Shown here in pieces: positions 1 to 7,109 of a stretch of DNA of 64,000 bases; position 1 is the first letter of the stretch; the number at the start of each line of letters is the position of its first letter. The notes under the pieces were generated by a model. It made no database searches and was not told the origin of the DNA. It worked only from the letters and a program-made list of their open reading frames with translations. The translations under genes and the position numbers were made by a program. Source of the stretch: Nocardioides sp. Soil805 (GTDB lineage: Bacteria; Actinomycetota; Actinomycetes; Propionibacteriales; Nocardioidaceae); assembly GCF_001429625.1 (NCBI RefSeq), contig NZ_LMSU01000002.1:682001-746000 (forward strand), read 5' to 3'.

Positions 1-1
1 C

Positions 2-1162
2 GTACGCCGCCACCGGGGCCGCACGCTGCTCGTCACCGGCAAGTTCACCCCCAACGCCCACCGCCACGTCGACCACCTCGCCCTCGACGTGGACCTCGTC
101 GCCGGCGAGGTGTGGGGCGTCGGCAAGGCCGACGTGCTGCGCGAGGAGGGCGCCTCGATCTACGTCGGCGACCACGTGCACGACGTGGAGGGCGCGCTCG
201 CGGCGGGGGTCGTGAGCGTCTCGGTGCTCACCGGTGGCTGCACCCGCGAGGAGCTCCTGGCCGCGGGCACGCACGCGGTGCTGGACTCGCTGGAGGACTT
301 CCCCGCGTGGCTCGACGACCACCTGCTCGACCGGCGACTCGCCGCGCTGGAGGCCCGCCTGCGTGAGCTCGGCTCGGTGGTCGTCGCCTTCAGCGGAGGG
401 GCGGACAGCGCCCTCCTGCTCGCGGCCGCAGTCCGGACGCTCGGCACCGAGCGGGTCGTGGCCGCCACCGGCTACTCCGACTCCCTGCCCGCGGTCGAGC
501 GCGATCCCGGCCGCGACTTCGTGGCCTCGCTGGGGGTGCCGCTGCTGACTCCCCGGACGCACGAGATGGAGCGCGAGGGCTACCGCGCCAACTCCGGCGA
601 GCGCTGCTATTTCTGCAAGGCCGAGCTCATCGAGACCCTGCGACCGCTGGCCGACGAGCACGGCATCGCCCACGTGGCGACCGGCACCAACGCCGACGAC
701 GCCGTCGCCGGCTTCCGTCCCGGCATCCGGGCCGCGGCCGAGCGCGGTGCGGTGACGCCGCTGCTGGACGCGGGGCTCACCAAGGACGACGTACGCCGCG
801 CCTCGCGCCGCTGGGGGCTGCCCACCTGGGACAAGCCCGCCGCCGCCTGCCTCTCCTCCCGGGTCGCCTACGGCATCGAGGTGACCCCCCACCGGCTGGC
901 GCGCGTCGAGCGCGCCGAGGCCGCGGTCCGCGCGGCACTCGCCGCGCACGGTCTCGAGAGCCGCGACCTGCGGGTCCGGGACCTGGGGGAGCGCGGGAGC
1001 GTCGAGCTCGTCCGTGACCTGGTGTCCGGTCCCGTCGCCGCCGGAACGCCCGGGGAGGCGTCGGTCCTGGCCGCCGTCCGCGGCGCGGGCTTCGCCGAGG
1101 CCGTCGTCGACCCCTGCGGCTTCCGCTCCGGGTCGCTCAACGAGGCCCTCGTCGCGGACTAG
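2..1162 (+). CDS. larE: HAD-phosphatase/LarE sulfurtransferase fusion (5' partial)
   Basis: The reading frame is open from the window edge, so the true start lies upstream; the GTG at 89 is internal. The first ~100 residues are the C-terminal half of a HAD phosphatase (YVGDHVHD motif, then a helix-rich tail). From about nt 330 the protein becomes a LarE-type PP-loop ATP pyrophosphatase: SGGADS near nt 392-409, an RCYFCK CxxC motif near 602-619, and the ACLSSR segment near 845-862 that aligns with the sacrificial cysteine of lactobacillar LarE. LarE makes the nickel-pincer nucleotide cofactor of lactate racemase by transferring sulfur to an AMP-activated substrate. Known in the family: LarE proteins with three conserved cysteines can carry a [4Fe-4S] cluster instead of giving up their own cysteine. 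Inference: this is the cluster type. The HAD-LarE fusion is unusual. larB/larC are not visible here. Confidence 0.8.
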   Translation, partial: VRRHRGRTLLVTGKFTPNAHRHVDHLALDVDLVAGEVWGVGKADVLREEGASIYVGDHVHDVEGALAAGVVSVSVLTGGCTREELLAAGTHAVLDSLEDFPAWLDDHLLDRRLAALEARLRELGSVVVAFSGGADSALLLAAAVRTLGTERVVAATGYSDSLPAVERDPGRDFVASLGVPLLTPRTHEMEREGYRANSGERCYFCKAELIETLRPLADEHGIAHVATGTNADDAVAGFRPGIRAAAERGAVTPLLDAGLTKDDVRRASRRWGLPTWDKPAAACLSSRVAYGIEVTPHRLARVERAEAAVRAALAAHGLESRDLRVRDLGERGSVELVRDLVSGPVAAGTPGEASVLAAVRGAGFAEAVVDPCGFRSGSLNEALVAD

Positions 1163-1187
1163 CACCTGCCCGGAATTGCCGAGTCCG

Positions 1188-1218
1188 TTGGCGGGTTGTC
1201 GAAGGGCACACATAGTCT
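1188..1218 (+). promoter_or_regulatory. Candidate promoter of cold-shock-domain gene
   Basis: TTGGCG at 1188-1193 and TAGTCT at 1213-1218 are separated by 19 nt, leaving a leader of roughly 70 nt before the GTG at 1295. The -10 matches the actinobacterial TANNNT pattern; the spacer is long, so this is tentative. Confidence 0.4.
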
Positions 1219-1294
1219 GTGCGCGCTCGGGGCCGACGGCCCCGGCCCCACCGTCCCGCCGAGAGGCGGCCGCACGAAGGAAGAGGTCACGGCC

Positions 1295-1690
1295 GTGCCC
1301 AGTGGCAAGGTGAAGTGGTTCGACGCCGACAAGGGCTTCGGGTTCCTGTCCCAGGACGGTGGACCGGACGTCTACGTGCACTCCGACGCCCTCCCGGAGG
1401 GGGTCGCGACGCTCAAGGCCGGCACGCGGGTCGAGTTCGGCATCGCCCAGGGCCGTCGCGGCGACCAGGCGCTCCAGGTGCGCGTCCTCGACGCCCCCGC
1501 CTCGGTGACCCGCAACCAGCGCAGCGCGCAGCGCAAGGACCCCGAGACGATGGTCGGCATCGTCGAGGACCTCATCCGCCTCCTGGACGGTGTCGGCGAG
1601 ACCTACCGCCACGGGCGCCACCCCGAGGCGCGTACGGCGAAGCCCACCGCCAAGCTGCTGCGGGCGCTGGCCGACGAGCTCGAGCTCTGA
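1295..1690 (+). CDS. Cold-shock-domain protein with C-terminal extension
   Basis: 131 residues. Residues 1-67 are a canonical cold-shock OB fold: GKVKWFD, then KGFGFL (RNP1-like), then DVYVHSDAL (RNP2-like). The family binds single-stranded RNA/DNA and acts as an RNA chaperone. About 60 further residues follow, basic then amphipathic, making the protein nearly twice a bare CspA. The GTG at 1295 was chosen because GAAGGAAGAGG lies at 1276-1286 and the CSD begins immediately; a longer frame upstream has no such site. The start of the extension is Arg/Gln rich and could add RNA affinity (inference). It is followed by a convergent MFS gene only 24 bp away. Confidence 0.85.
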   Translation: MPSGKVKWFDADKGFGFLSQDGGPDVYVHSDALPEGVATLKAGTRVEFGIAQGRRGDQALQVRVLDAPASVTRNQRSAQRKDPETMVGIVEDLIRLLDGVGETYRHGRHPEARTAKPTAKLLRALADELEL

Positions 1691-1713
1691 GCCGACCCGG
1701 GACGTCCTGACCG

Positions 1714-3114
1714 CTACGCGCGACCGGTCGTCGTGGCGACCCGTGCCGGGCGCGTGAGGAGCACGAAGGTCCCCCAGGCCACCAGCACGCCGCACGCGAT
1801 GCCCAGTCCCAGCCGTGGCATCAGGGGCATGGCGATGCCGATGAAGCCGCCGGTGACCCACGCCAGCTGCAGGCTGGTGTCCGAGCGGGCGAAGGCGCTG
1901 GCCTGGACCCGCTCGGGCACGTCGCGCTGGATCGTGGAGTCGAGCGAGAGCTTGGCCAGCGACTGGGCGAGCCCGGCCGTGACGCCCAGCAGCACGAGCG
2001 GAAGCAGGCCGTAGAAGAGCGCCGCCACCAGGACCGCCGCGACGTCGGCCACCAGGGCCAGCACCACGGTCAGCGCGGGGTCGATGCGCCGCAGCATCGA
2101 GCCCAGGGCGATGCCGAGGGTGTTGCCGAGGCCGGCGGCACCGATGACCAGGCCGAGCAGCACCTCCGGGCTCCAGTCGCCGATCGGGTGGTCGCGCAGC
2201 AGGAAGGCCATGAACATGGTGAGGAAGCCGGTGAGCCACCGGGGTCCGCAGTTGGCCTTGAGGGCGAAGGCCACCGCGGCGGGCATCCGGCGCCGTGACC
2301 GGGTCCGGGGGCCGGCGCTGGGGCCGGGCATGAGGACGAGCTGCTCCTCGCCGGCACTGGAGTCGACGCGCTCGGGCAGGCGGATCGCCCAGACGGTGGC
2401 CAGCACGAAGAGCACGAAGCCGTAGCGCAGGGACCACTCCGGCCCGGCCGTCGAGGCGAGGATCGCGATCGGCGCGGAGATCGCCGCACCGACGACGCCG
2501 GCCAGCGACACCCGGGCGTTGGCCTTGACGAGCGTGAGGGCGGGCGGGAGCAGGCGCGGGACCGCCGCGGCCCGCGTCACGCCGTACGCCTTGGACGCGA
2601 CGAGCACGCCGAGCGCGGCCGGGAAGAGCCACTCCGAGTCGGTGGCCACCGCCGTCGCCAGCGCCCAGCACAGGAACGCGCGCAGGGCCATCGTGGAGCC
2701 GATGGCCCACCGGCGGCCGTGGCTGAACCGGTCGAGGAACGGGCCGATCAGCGGGGCGACGATCGCGAAGGGCAGCATCGTGAGGCCGAGGAAGAGCGCG
2801 ACCTGGCCGCGTGCCTCCCCGGTCGGGACCTGGAAGAACAGCGTGCCGGCGAGCGAGATGGCCACCGCCGCGTCGCCCGCGGCGTTGAAGGCGTGCAGCT
2901 CGATGAGGCGCGAGAGGCCGGAGTCGCCGGCCCCCTCCGCCCGGGTGGCACGCCGGGCCTGCTGGACGGTGTAGCGACCGGCACGACCGGTCACCCGGCC
3001 GGCGCCGGCGAAGCCGCGGCCCACCCCCCGCCCGGCCGCCCGCACGCCGTGGCCGGTGGCGGCGCGACGCGGGCGCTCGGTCCCGTCGGGTGGGGTCGGG
3101 TGGCCGTCGCTCAT
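1714..3114 (-). CDS. MFS transporter
   Basis: 466 residues. After a ~65-residue Gly/Arg/Ala-rich cytosolic tail come about 12 hydrophobic segments with MFS features: a TMLPFAIVAPLIGPFLDRFSHGRR stretch corresponds to loop 2-3 (given here only as the short cores APLIGPFLDR and SHGRR). It is a small-molecule exporter-like permease; the substrate cannot be read from sequence. The ATG at 3114 was chosen over longer frames because it sits at the head of the divergent intergenic region with the DUF3027 gene. A CAGGAT hexamer 7 nt upstream of the ATG could be a leaderless -10. Confidence 0.8.
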   Translation of the reverse strand: MSDGHPTPPDGTERPRRAATGHGVRAAGRGVGRGFAGAGRVTGRAGRYTVQQARRATRAEGAGDSGLSRLIELHAFNAAGDAAVAISLAGTLFFQVPTGEARGQVALFLGLTMLPFAIVAPLIGPFLDRFSHGRRWAIGSTMALRAFLCWALATAVATDSEWLFPAALGVLVASKAYGVTRAAAVPRLLPPALTLVKANARVSLAGVVGAAISAPIAILASTAGPEWSLRYGFVLFVLATVWAIRLPERVDSSAGEEQLVLMPGPSAGPRTRSRRRMPAAVAFALKANCGPRWLTGFLTMFMAFLLRDHPIGDWSPEVLLGLVIGAAGLGNTLGIALGSMLRRIDPALTVVLALVADVAAVLVAALFYGLLPLVLLGVTAGLAQSLAKLSLDSTIQRDVPERVQASAFARSDTSLQLAWVTGGFIGIAMPLMPRLGLGIACGVLVAWGTFVLLTRPARVATTTGRA

Positions 3115-3203
3115 GGGACCAATCCTGCCGTGCGCATGGTCCGCAGGTGTGCAGCAGGGACCCCGGTGGGCACGTCGGGGAGACAGGAGCCGTGGTGGTT
3201 TGT

Positions 3204-3209
3204 CATGAT
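3204..3209 (+). promoter_or_regulatory. Possible leaderless -10 (CATGAT)
   Basis: CATGAT ends 6 nt before the GTG at 3216, the spacing expected of a leaderless transcript. It deviates from TANNNT at the first base. No Shine-Dalgarno precedes this GTG. Confidence 0.35.
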
Positions 3210-3215
3210 GCGCCG

Positions 3216-3992
3216 GTGATCGCCCTCGCCGAGACCTCGCCCGACGCCACCCTGGCCGCGGCCGCCGACCTCGCACGTGCCATCGTCCTCGAGCTCGCCG
3301 ACGCCACCGACGTGGGGAAGCACCTCGGCTGCGAGGCCGAGGGGGAGCGGATCGCCAGCCACCTCTTCGCCTGCACCAGCCCGGGGTACGCCGGCTGGCG
3401 CTGGTCGGTCACCCTGACCCGGTCCGCGGACAGCACCGACGCGACCGTCAACGAGGTCGTCCTCATCCCCGGCACCGAGGCGATCGTGGCTCCGCCGTGG
3501 GTCCCCTACACCGAGCGGCTCCAGCCCGGCGACCTCTCGCCCGGCGACCTGCTCCCGGTGGCCGACGAGGACCCGCGACTGGTCCCCACGTACTCCTTCG
3601 GCGACGACCCGCTGGACGCCGACGCCAAGGCCCAGGTGCGCCAGGTCGCGCAGGACCTCGGCCTCGGCCGGGTCCGCACGCTCTCCCCGGAGGGCCTCGA
3701 CATGGCGGCCGAGCGCTGGTACTCCGGTGACGGCGGTCCCGAGTCGCCGCTCGCCAAGAGCGCACCCGACTCGTGCTGGTCGTGCGGCTTCCTGGTGCGC
3801 GTGGCCGGTCACCTGTCCGGCACCTTCGGGGTGTGCGCCAACGGCAACGCCAACGACGACGGGCGCATCGTGTCCCTCGACCACGGCTGCGGTGCCCACT
3901 CCGAGGTCAAGCTGGCCCGCAAGCAGCAGCCGATCCCGGTGCCCGACCACGTCTTCGACACCCTCACCGACGACGAGTTCGACTCCCTCTGA
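3216..3992 (+). CDS. DUF3027 domain protein
   Basis: 258 residues. The sequence matches the actinobacterial DUF3027 family: a conserved N-terminal region with the GYAGWRWSVTL segment and an APPWVPY motif, and a C-terminal zinc-ribbon-like part with CWSC near nt 3775-3786, then two further cysteines at FGVCANG and DHGCGAHS. The four cysteines suggest a structural metal (inference). Function is unknown. Start choice: GTG at 3216 follows a CATGAT -10-like hexamer with 6-nt spacing; GTGs at 3192/3195 are possible alternatives because AGGAG lies at 3185-3189, though too close. It is divergent from the MFS gene by ~100 bp. Confidence 0.8.
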   Translation: MIALAETSPDATLAAAADLARAIVLELADATDVGKHLGCEAEGERIASHLFACTSPGYAGWRWSVTLTRSADSTDATVNEVVLIPGTEAIVAPPWVPYTERLQPGDLSPGDLLPVADEDPRLVPTYSFGDDPLDADAKAQVRQVAQDLGLGRVRTLSPEGLDMAAERWYSGDGGPESPLAKSAPDSCWSCGFLVRVAGHLSGTFGVCANGNANDDGRIVSLDHGCGAHSEVKLARKQQPIPVPDHVFDTLTDDEFDSL

Positions 3993-4002
3993 GGTCCACC
4001 GC

Positions 4003-4638
4003 TCAGCGCAGCGGGTGCCCGTACGACGTCGTGGTGGCCGGGGCGTCGTCGCGCGACAGCAGCCACACGGCGTACGCCGGCGACGGCGGGTGCAGCTCGT
4101 AGGAGCCGAAGCACGCGTCCACCCGCAACCCGCTCGCGACGGCGTCGGCGGTGAACTCCTCGTGCGGGTAGTCCCGAGCCGTGGCCGGGCCGTCGACCGG
4201 GTGGAACCCGACGAGCACGCGCCCGGTCGGGGCCAGCAGGGACCGCAACCGCGCCAGGACGGCACGTTCGGTGTCCTCGGCCAGGAAGACCATGACGTTG
4301 CCCACCGCCACGGCGAGGTCGAAACCGCCGTCGAGGGAGGCGGTCAGGATGTCGGCGTGCTGCACCGCGAGGTCGGGGTAGGTGGCGCGCGACTGGGCGA
4401 CGAGGGCGGCGTCCGGCTCGACCGCGACGACGTCGTGGCCGCGGGCGACCAGGGCCGCCGCGACCCGACCCATGCCGGAACCGACGTCGAGGATCCGCGC
4501 GCCCCGGCCGACCAGCGAGTCGACCAGCCGGGCCTCGCCCTCGACGTCCTCGCCGTCGGCGACGAGCCGGGCGAACTTCTCGGCGTACCCGCGGTTGGCC
4601 TCGCCGGCCAGGTCCCACCGGGTGCGGGGCTGCGTCAC
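4003..4638 (-). CDS. Class I SAM-dependent methyltransferase
   Basis: 211 residues. Motif I is ILDVGSGMGR and motif II is VVAVEPD, followed by a DLAVAVGNVMVFL segment (motif IV region) and LLAPTGRVLVGF (post-IV). This is a Rossmann-fold methyltransferase of the Methyltransf_11/25 type; the acceptor is unknown. The GTG at 4638 overlaps the stop codon of the upstream DUF2530 gene (GTGA), so the pair is translationally coupled. The long extension possible upstream in this frame lies over the DUF2530 and NCS2 genes and is not coding. Confidence 0.8.
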   Translation of the reverse strand: MTQPRTRWDLAGEANRGYAEKFARLVADGEDVEGEARLVDSLVGRGARILDVGSGMGRVAAALVARGHDVVAVEPDAALVAQSRATYPDLAVQHADILTASLDGGFDLAVAVGNVMVFLAEDTERAVLARLRSLLAPTGRVLVGFHPVDGPATARDYPHEEFTADAVASGLRVDACFGSYELHPPSPAYAVWLLSRDDAPATTTSYGHPLR

Positions 4639-4919
4639 GCGTCGTCCTGCGCGGAACGGGCCTTGCGGCGACGGCGGACGTACTCCAGCCCGCACAGGCC
4701 CAGGCCGAAGCCCGCCAGGCAGGTCCACAGCCACCACGTGCGTCCGGTGTCCGCGAGGGTGCCGTAGAACGGCAGGAGCCCGATGAAGGCGAGCAGCCAC
4801 AGCCCGACGCCGACCTCGACGGTGCGGACGCCGTCGACGTCGAGGGGCGCCACGTCGGCCACGATGTAGGTGCGGTTGCCGATCTCGTGCTGGGTCGGCT
4901 GCTCGTCCCTGAAGTCCAC
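4635..4919 (-). CDS. DUF2530 small membrane protein
   Basis: 94 residues with two hydrophobic helices (about 35-55 and 62-83) and a basic RRRRKAR tail after the second helix, which predicts a cytosolic C terminus. It matches the actinobacterial DUF2530 family; function unknown. The start GTG at 4919 lies 6 nt after TAGCGT on the same strand, the spacing of a leaderless promoter. Its stop overlaps the methyltransferase start. Confidence 0.8.
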   Translation of the reverse strand: MDFRDEQPTQHEIGNRTYIVADVAPLDVDGVRTVEVGVGLWLLAFIGLLPFYGTLADTGRTWWLWTCLAGFGLGLCGLEYVRRRRKARSAQDDA

Positions 4920-4925
4920 GCCGCC

Positions 4926-4931
4926 ACGCTA
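4926..4931 (-). promoter_or_regulatory. Leaderless -10 (TAGCGT) for DUF2530-methyltransferase pair
   Basis: TAGCGT on the minus strand, then 6 nt (ggcggc), then the GTG at 4919. This is the TANNNT-N6-GTG arrangement of leaderless actinobacterial transcripts. No SD is present. Confidence 0.55.
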
Positions 4932-4989
4932 GTCGCTCGTCCCGGACGCCGAAACACCGCCGCAACGGACTTCTGCCACACTTCCGCCC

Positions 4990-6477
4990 GTGACTGACAA
5001 GACCCAGACCGCGCAGCGGTCCCCCCGGACGTCGGGCCTCGACGGCTACTTCAGGATCAGCGAGCGCGGTTCCACCGTGTCCCAGGAGGTGCGCGGCGGC
5101 GTCGTCACCTTCCTGACGATGGCCTACATCATCGTGCTGAACCCGCTCATCCTCGGCTTCGTGCCGGACTCCACCGGCGCCTTCCTCGGCGGCGGGACCG
5201 AGCCCGGCAGCGGCATCCCGGCGATCGCCGCGGGCACGGCCCTGGTCGCCGGCCTGCTGACGATCCTGATGGGCGGTGTCGCCAACTTCCCGCTCGCCCT
5301 CGCGACCGGGCTGGGCCTCAACGCCTTCGTCGCCAACTCCATCGCCCGGCAGTCCACGTGGGGCGACGCGATGGGGCTGGTGGTGCTGGAGGGCATCGTC
5401 ATCCTCGTGCTGGTGCTCACCGGCTTCCGCAAGGCCGTCTTCCACGCGGTGCCGCAGCAGCTGAAGGTCGCGATCTCGGTCGGGATCGGCCTGTTCATCG
5501 CCCTGATCGGCTTCGTGGACGCCCGCTTCATCACCCGGATCCCGGACGCCTTCCAGACCACGGTGCCCGTCCAGCTGGGCGCCGACGGCCACCTCGTCGG
5601 CTGGCCGGTGCTCGTCTTCTGCTTCGGCCTGGCCCTGATGGTTGCCCTGTGGGTCCGCCAGGTCCGCGGTGCGATCCTCATCTCGATCCTGGCCACCACC
5701 GTCCTGGCGGTCGTCGTCGAGGCGATCGGCGACATCGGCGCCGCGTCAGCGGACAACCCGGGCGGCTGGTCGCTGAGCGTCCCGACGCTCAGCGGCGACG
5801 TCGTGGGCCTGCCGTCGTTCGACACCCTGGGCGAGTTCGACCTCTTCGGCGCGTTCGGCAGCGCCGGCACCGGCTTCCTCGCCGCGCTGCTGCTGGTCTT
5901 CTCGCTGCTGCTGGCCGACTTCTTCGACACGATGGGCACGATGACCGCGATCGGCGCCGAGGCCGGCCTCAACGACGAGGAGGGGACGCCGCCGCACGCG
6001 CAGCGCATCCTGGTCGTCGACTCGGTGGCCGCCATCGCCGGCGGCGCCGCGGGCGTCTCGTCGAACACGTCCTACATCGAGTCGGCCTCGGGGGTGGGGG
6101 AGGGGGCGCGCACCGGCCTCGCCTCGATCGTCACCGGCGTGCTCTTCCTGCTCGCGACGTTCTTCACGCCCCTGGTCTCGGCCATCCCGTCCGAGGCGGC
6201 CGTCCCGGCCCTGGTGCTGGTCGGCTTCCTGATGATGCAGCAGGTCACCGAGATCGACTGGCGCGACGTCGAGCTGGCCATCCCCGCCTTCCTCACCGTG
6301 GTGCTCATGCCGTTCACCTACTCGATCAGCGTGGGCATCGGCGCCGGCTTCGTCGCGTTCGTCCTCATCAAGGTCGTCGTCGGCAAGGCGCGCGAGGTGC
6401 ACCCGCTCATGTGGGTCGTGGCCGCCCTCTTCGTCGTCTACTTCGCCTACACCCCGATCAACGGCTGGCTCTCCTGA
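4990..6477 (+). CDS. NCS2-family purine permease (AzgA/PbuG type)
   Basis: 495 residues with about 12-14 membrane segments. Signature segments of the AzgA-like branch are visible: EVRGGVVTFLTMAYIIVLNP after a short cytosolic N terminus, the NFPLALATGLGLNAFVA helix, FDTMGTMTAIG in the second half, and SSNTSYIESASGVGEGARTG, all typical of adenine/guanine/hypoxanthine proton symporters. It lies in the cytoplasmic membrane and salvages nucleobases. The GTG at 4990 has no SD; CACACT ends 7 nt upstream and could be a degenerate leaderless -10. A strong hairpin follows the stop. Confidence 0.9.
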   Translation: MTDKTQTAQRSPRTSGLDGYFRISERGSTVSQEVRGGVVTFLTMAYIIVLNPLILGFVPDSTGAFLGGGTEPGSGIPAIAAGTALVAGLLTILMGGVANFPLALATGLGLNAFVANSIARQSTWGDAMGLVVLEGIVILVLVLTGFRKAVFHAVPQQLKVAISVGIGLFIALIGFVDARFITRIPDAFQTTVPVQLGADGHLVGWPVLVFCFGLALMVALWVRQVRGAILISILATTVLAVVVEAIGDIGAASADNPGGWSLSVPTLSGDVVGLPSFDTLGEFDLFGAFGSAGTGFLAALLLVFSLLLADFFDTMGTMTAIGAEAGLNDEEGTPPHAQRILVVDSVAAIAGGAAGVSSNTSYIESASGVGEGARTGLASIVTGVLFLLATFFTPLVSAIPSEAAVPALVLVGFLMMQQVTEIDWRDVELAIPAFLTVVLMPFTYSISVGIGAGFVAFVLIKVVVGKAREVHPLMWVVAALFVVYFAYTPINGWLS

Positions 6478-6504
6478 CACGTCCCCGAACACCCCGCTCA
6501 CCCG

Positions 6505-6538
6505 ACGGGTCCGGCCACGACTTCGTGGCCGGACCCGT
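6505..6538 (+). terminator. Strong hairpin terminator
   Basis: Perfect 15-bp stem (6505-6519 with 6524-6538) and loop ACTT, 27 nt after the permease stop, followed by CTGTT. GC-rich hairpin without a real U-run, as is common in actinobacteria. Confidence 0.85.
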
Positions 6539-6614
6539 CTGTTCGTGGCCTCTGCAACGCCCCCAATGAGCAGGAACCCCCACCTCGGCGGGGATTCCAA
6601 CCTTGACGGAATAC

Positions 6615-6640
6615 TTAGCAGAGGTAATGAGTTACGCTAA
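6615..6640. promoter_or_regulatory. MarR-type operator overlapping a leaderless promoter
   Basis: An AT-rich island in a GC-rich genome. It contains an outer inverted repeat TTAGC (6615-6619) / GCTAA (6636-6640) and an inner one GTAA (6624-6627) / TTAC (6632-6635). TACGCT at 6633-6638 is a TANNNT hexamer 6 nt before the marR ATG at 6645, so the palindromes cover the presumed -10. Autorepression by the MarR protein is inferred. Confidence 0.6.
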
Positions 6641-6644
6641 CGAC

Positions 6645-7094
6645 ATGCCGACCACCGAAGCCGTTGCCCGCACCGACGCGGGGCTCGCCGCCGAGCTCCG
6701 CCTCGGCGTGATGCGCCTGCGTCGGAGACTCGCCAGCGAGCGACACCCCGACAACGACCTGAGCCTGGGCCAGATGGCCGTGCTCGGTCTGCTCTTCCGT
6801 CGGGGCGACCAGACGGTCGGCGAGCTGGCCCGGCTCGAGCACGTGCAGCCGCCGTCGATGACGCGCACCGTGACCTGCCTCGAGGGCGACGGGCTCGTCG
6901 TACGACGCCCGCACGAGACCGACGGCCGCGTGGTGATCGTGTCGCTCACCGACCGAGGCCGCGCCGTCGTCCTGGCCGACCGCTCGCGCCGTGACGCGTG
7001 GCTGGCAGTCCGCCTCACCCACCTGACCCCCGACGAGCGCGACGTCCTGCGCCGCGCCGCCCCCCTCCTCGACCGCCTCTCGCAGGCCGACTGA
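6645..7094 (+). CDS. MarR-family transcriptional regulator
   Basis: 149 residues. Winged-helix MarR layout: helix 1 (AELRLGVMRLRRRL), an LGQMAVLGLL helix, the recognition region TVGELARLEHVQPPSMTRTV, and a wing with the DGRVVIVSLTDRGR motif typical of the family. It likely represses the following MFS exporter and releases DNA on binding a small phenolic or drug ligand (family knowledge). The ATG at 6645 was preferred over a TTG at 6603 because it lies 6 nt after TACGCT and directly precedes the conserved first helix. The transporter begins about 15 nt after its stop. Confidence 0.9.
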   Translation: MPTTEAVARTDAGLAAELRLGVMRLRRRLASERHPDNDLSLGQMAVLGLLFRRGDQTVGELARLEHVQPPSMTRTVTCLEGDGLVVRRPHETDGRVVIVSLTDRGRAVVLADRSRRDAWLAVRLTHLTPDERDVLRRAAPLLDRLSQAD

Positions 7095-7109
7095 CCCGAA
7101 GGAGTCACC

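Noticed and set aside
89..1162. GTG at 89 as the true start of the HAD-LarE gene
   Set aside because: The frame is open to the window edge and the residues before it continue the HAD fold.
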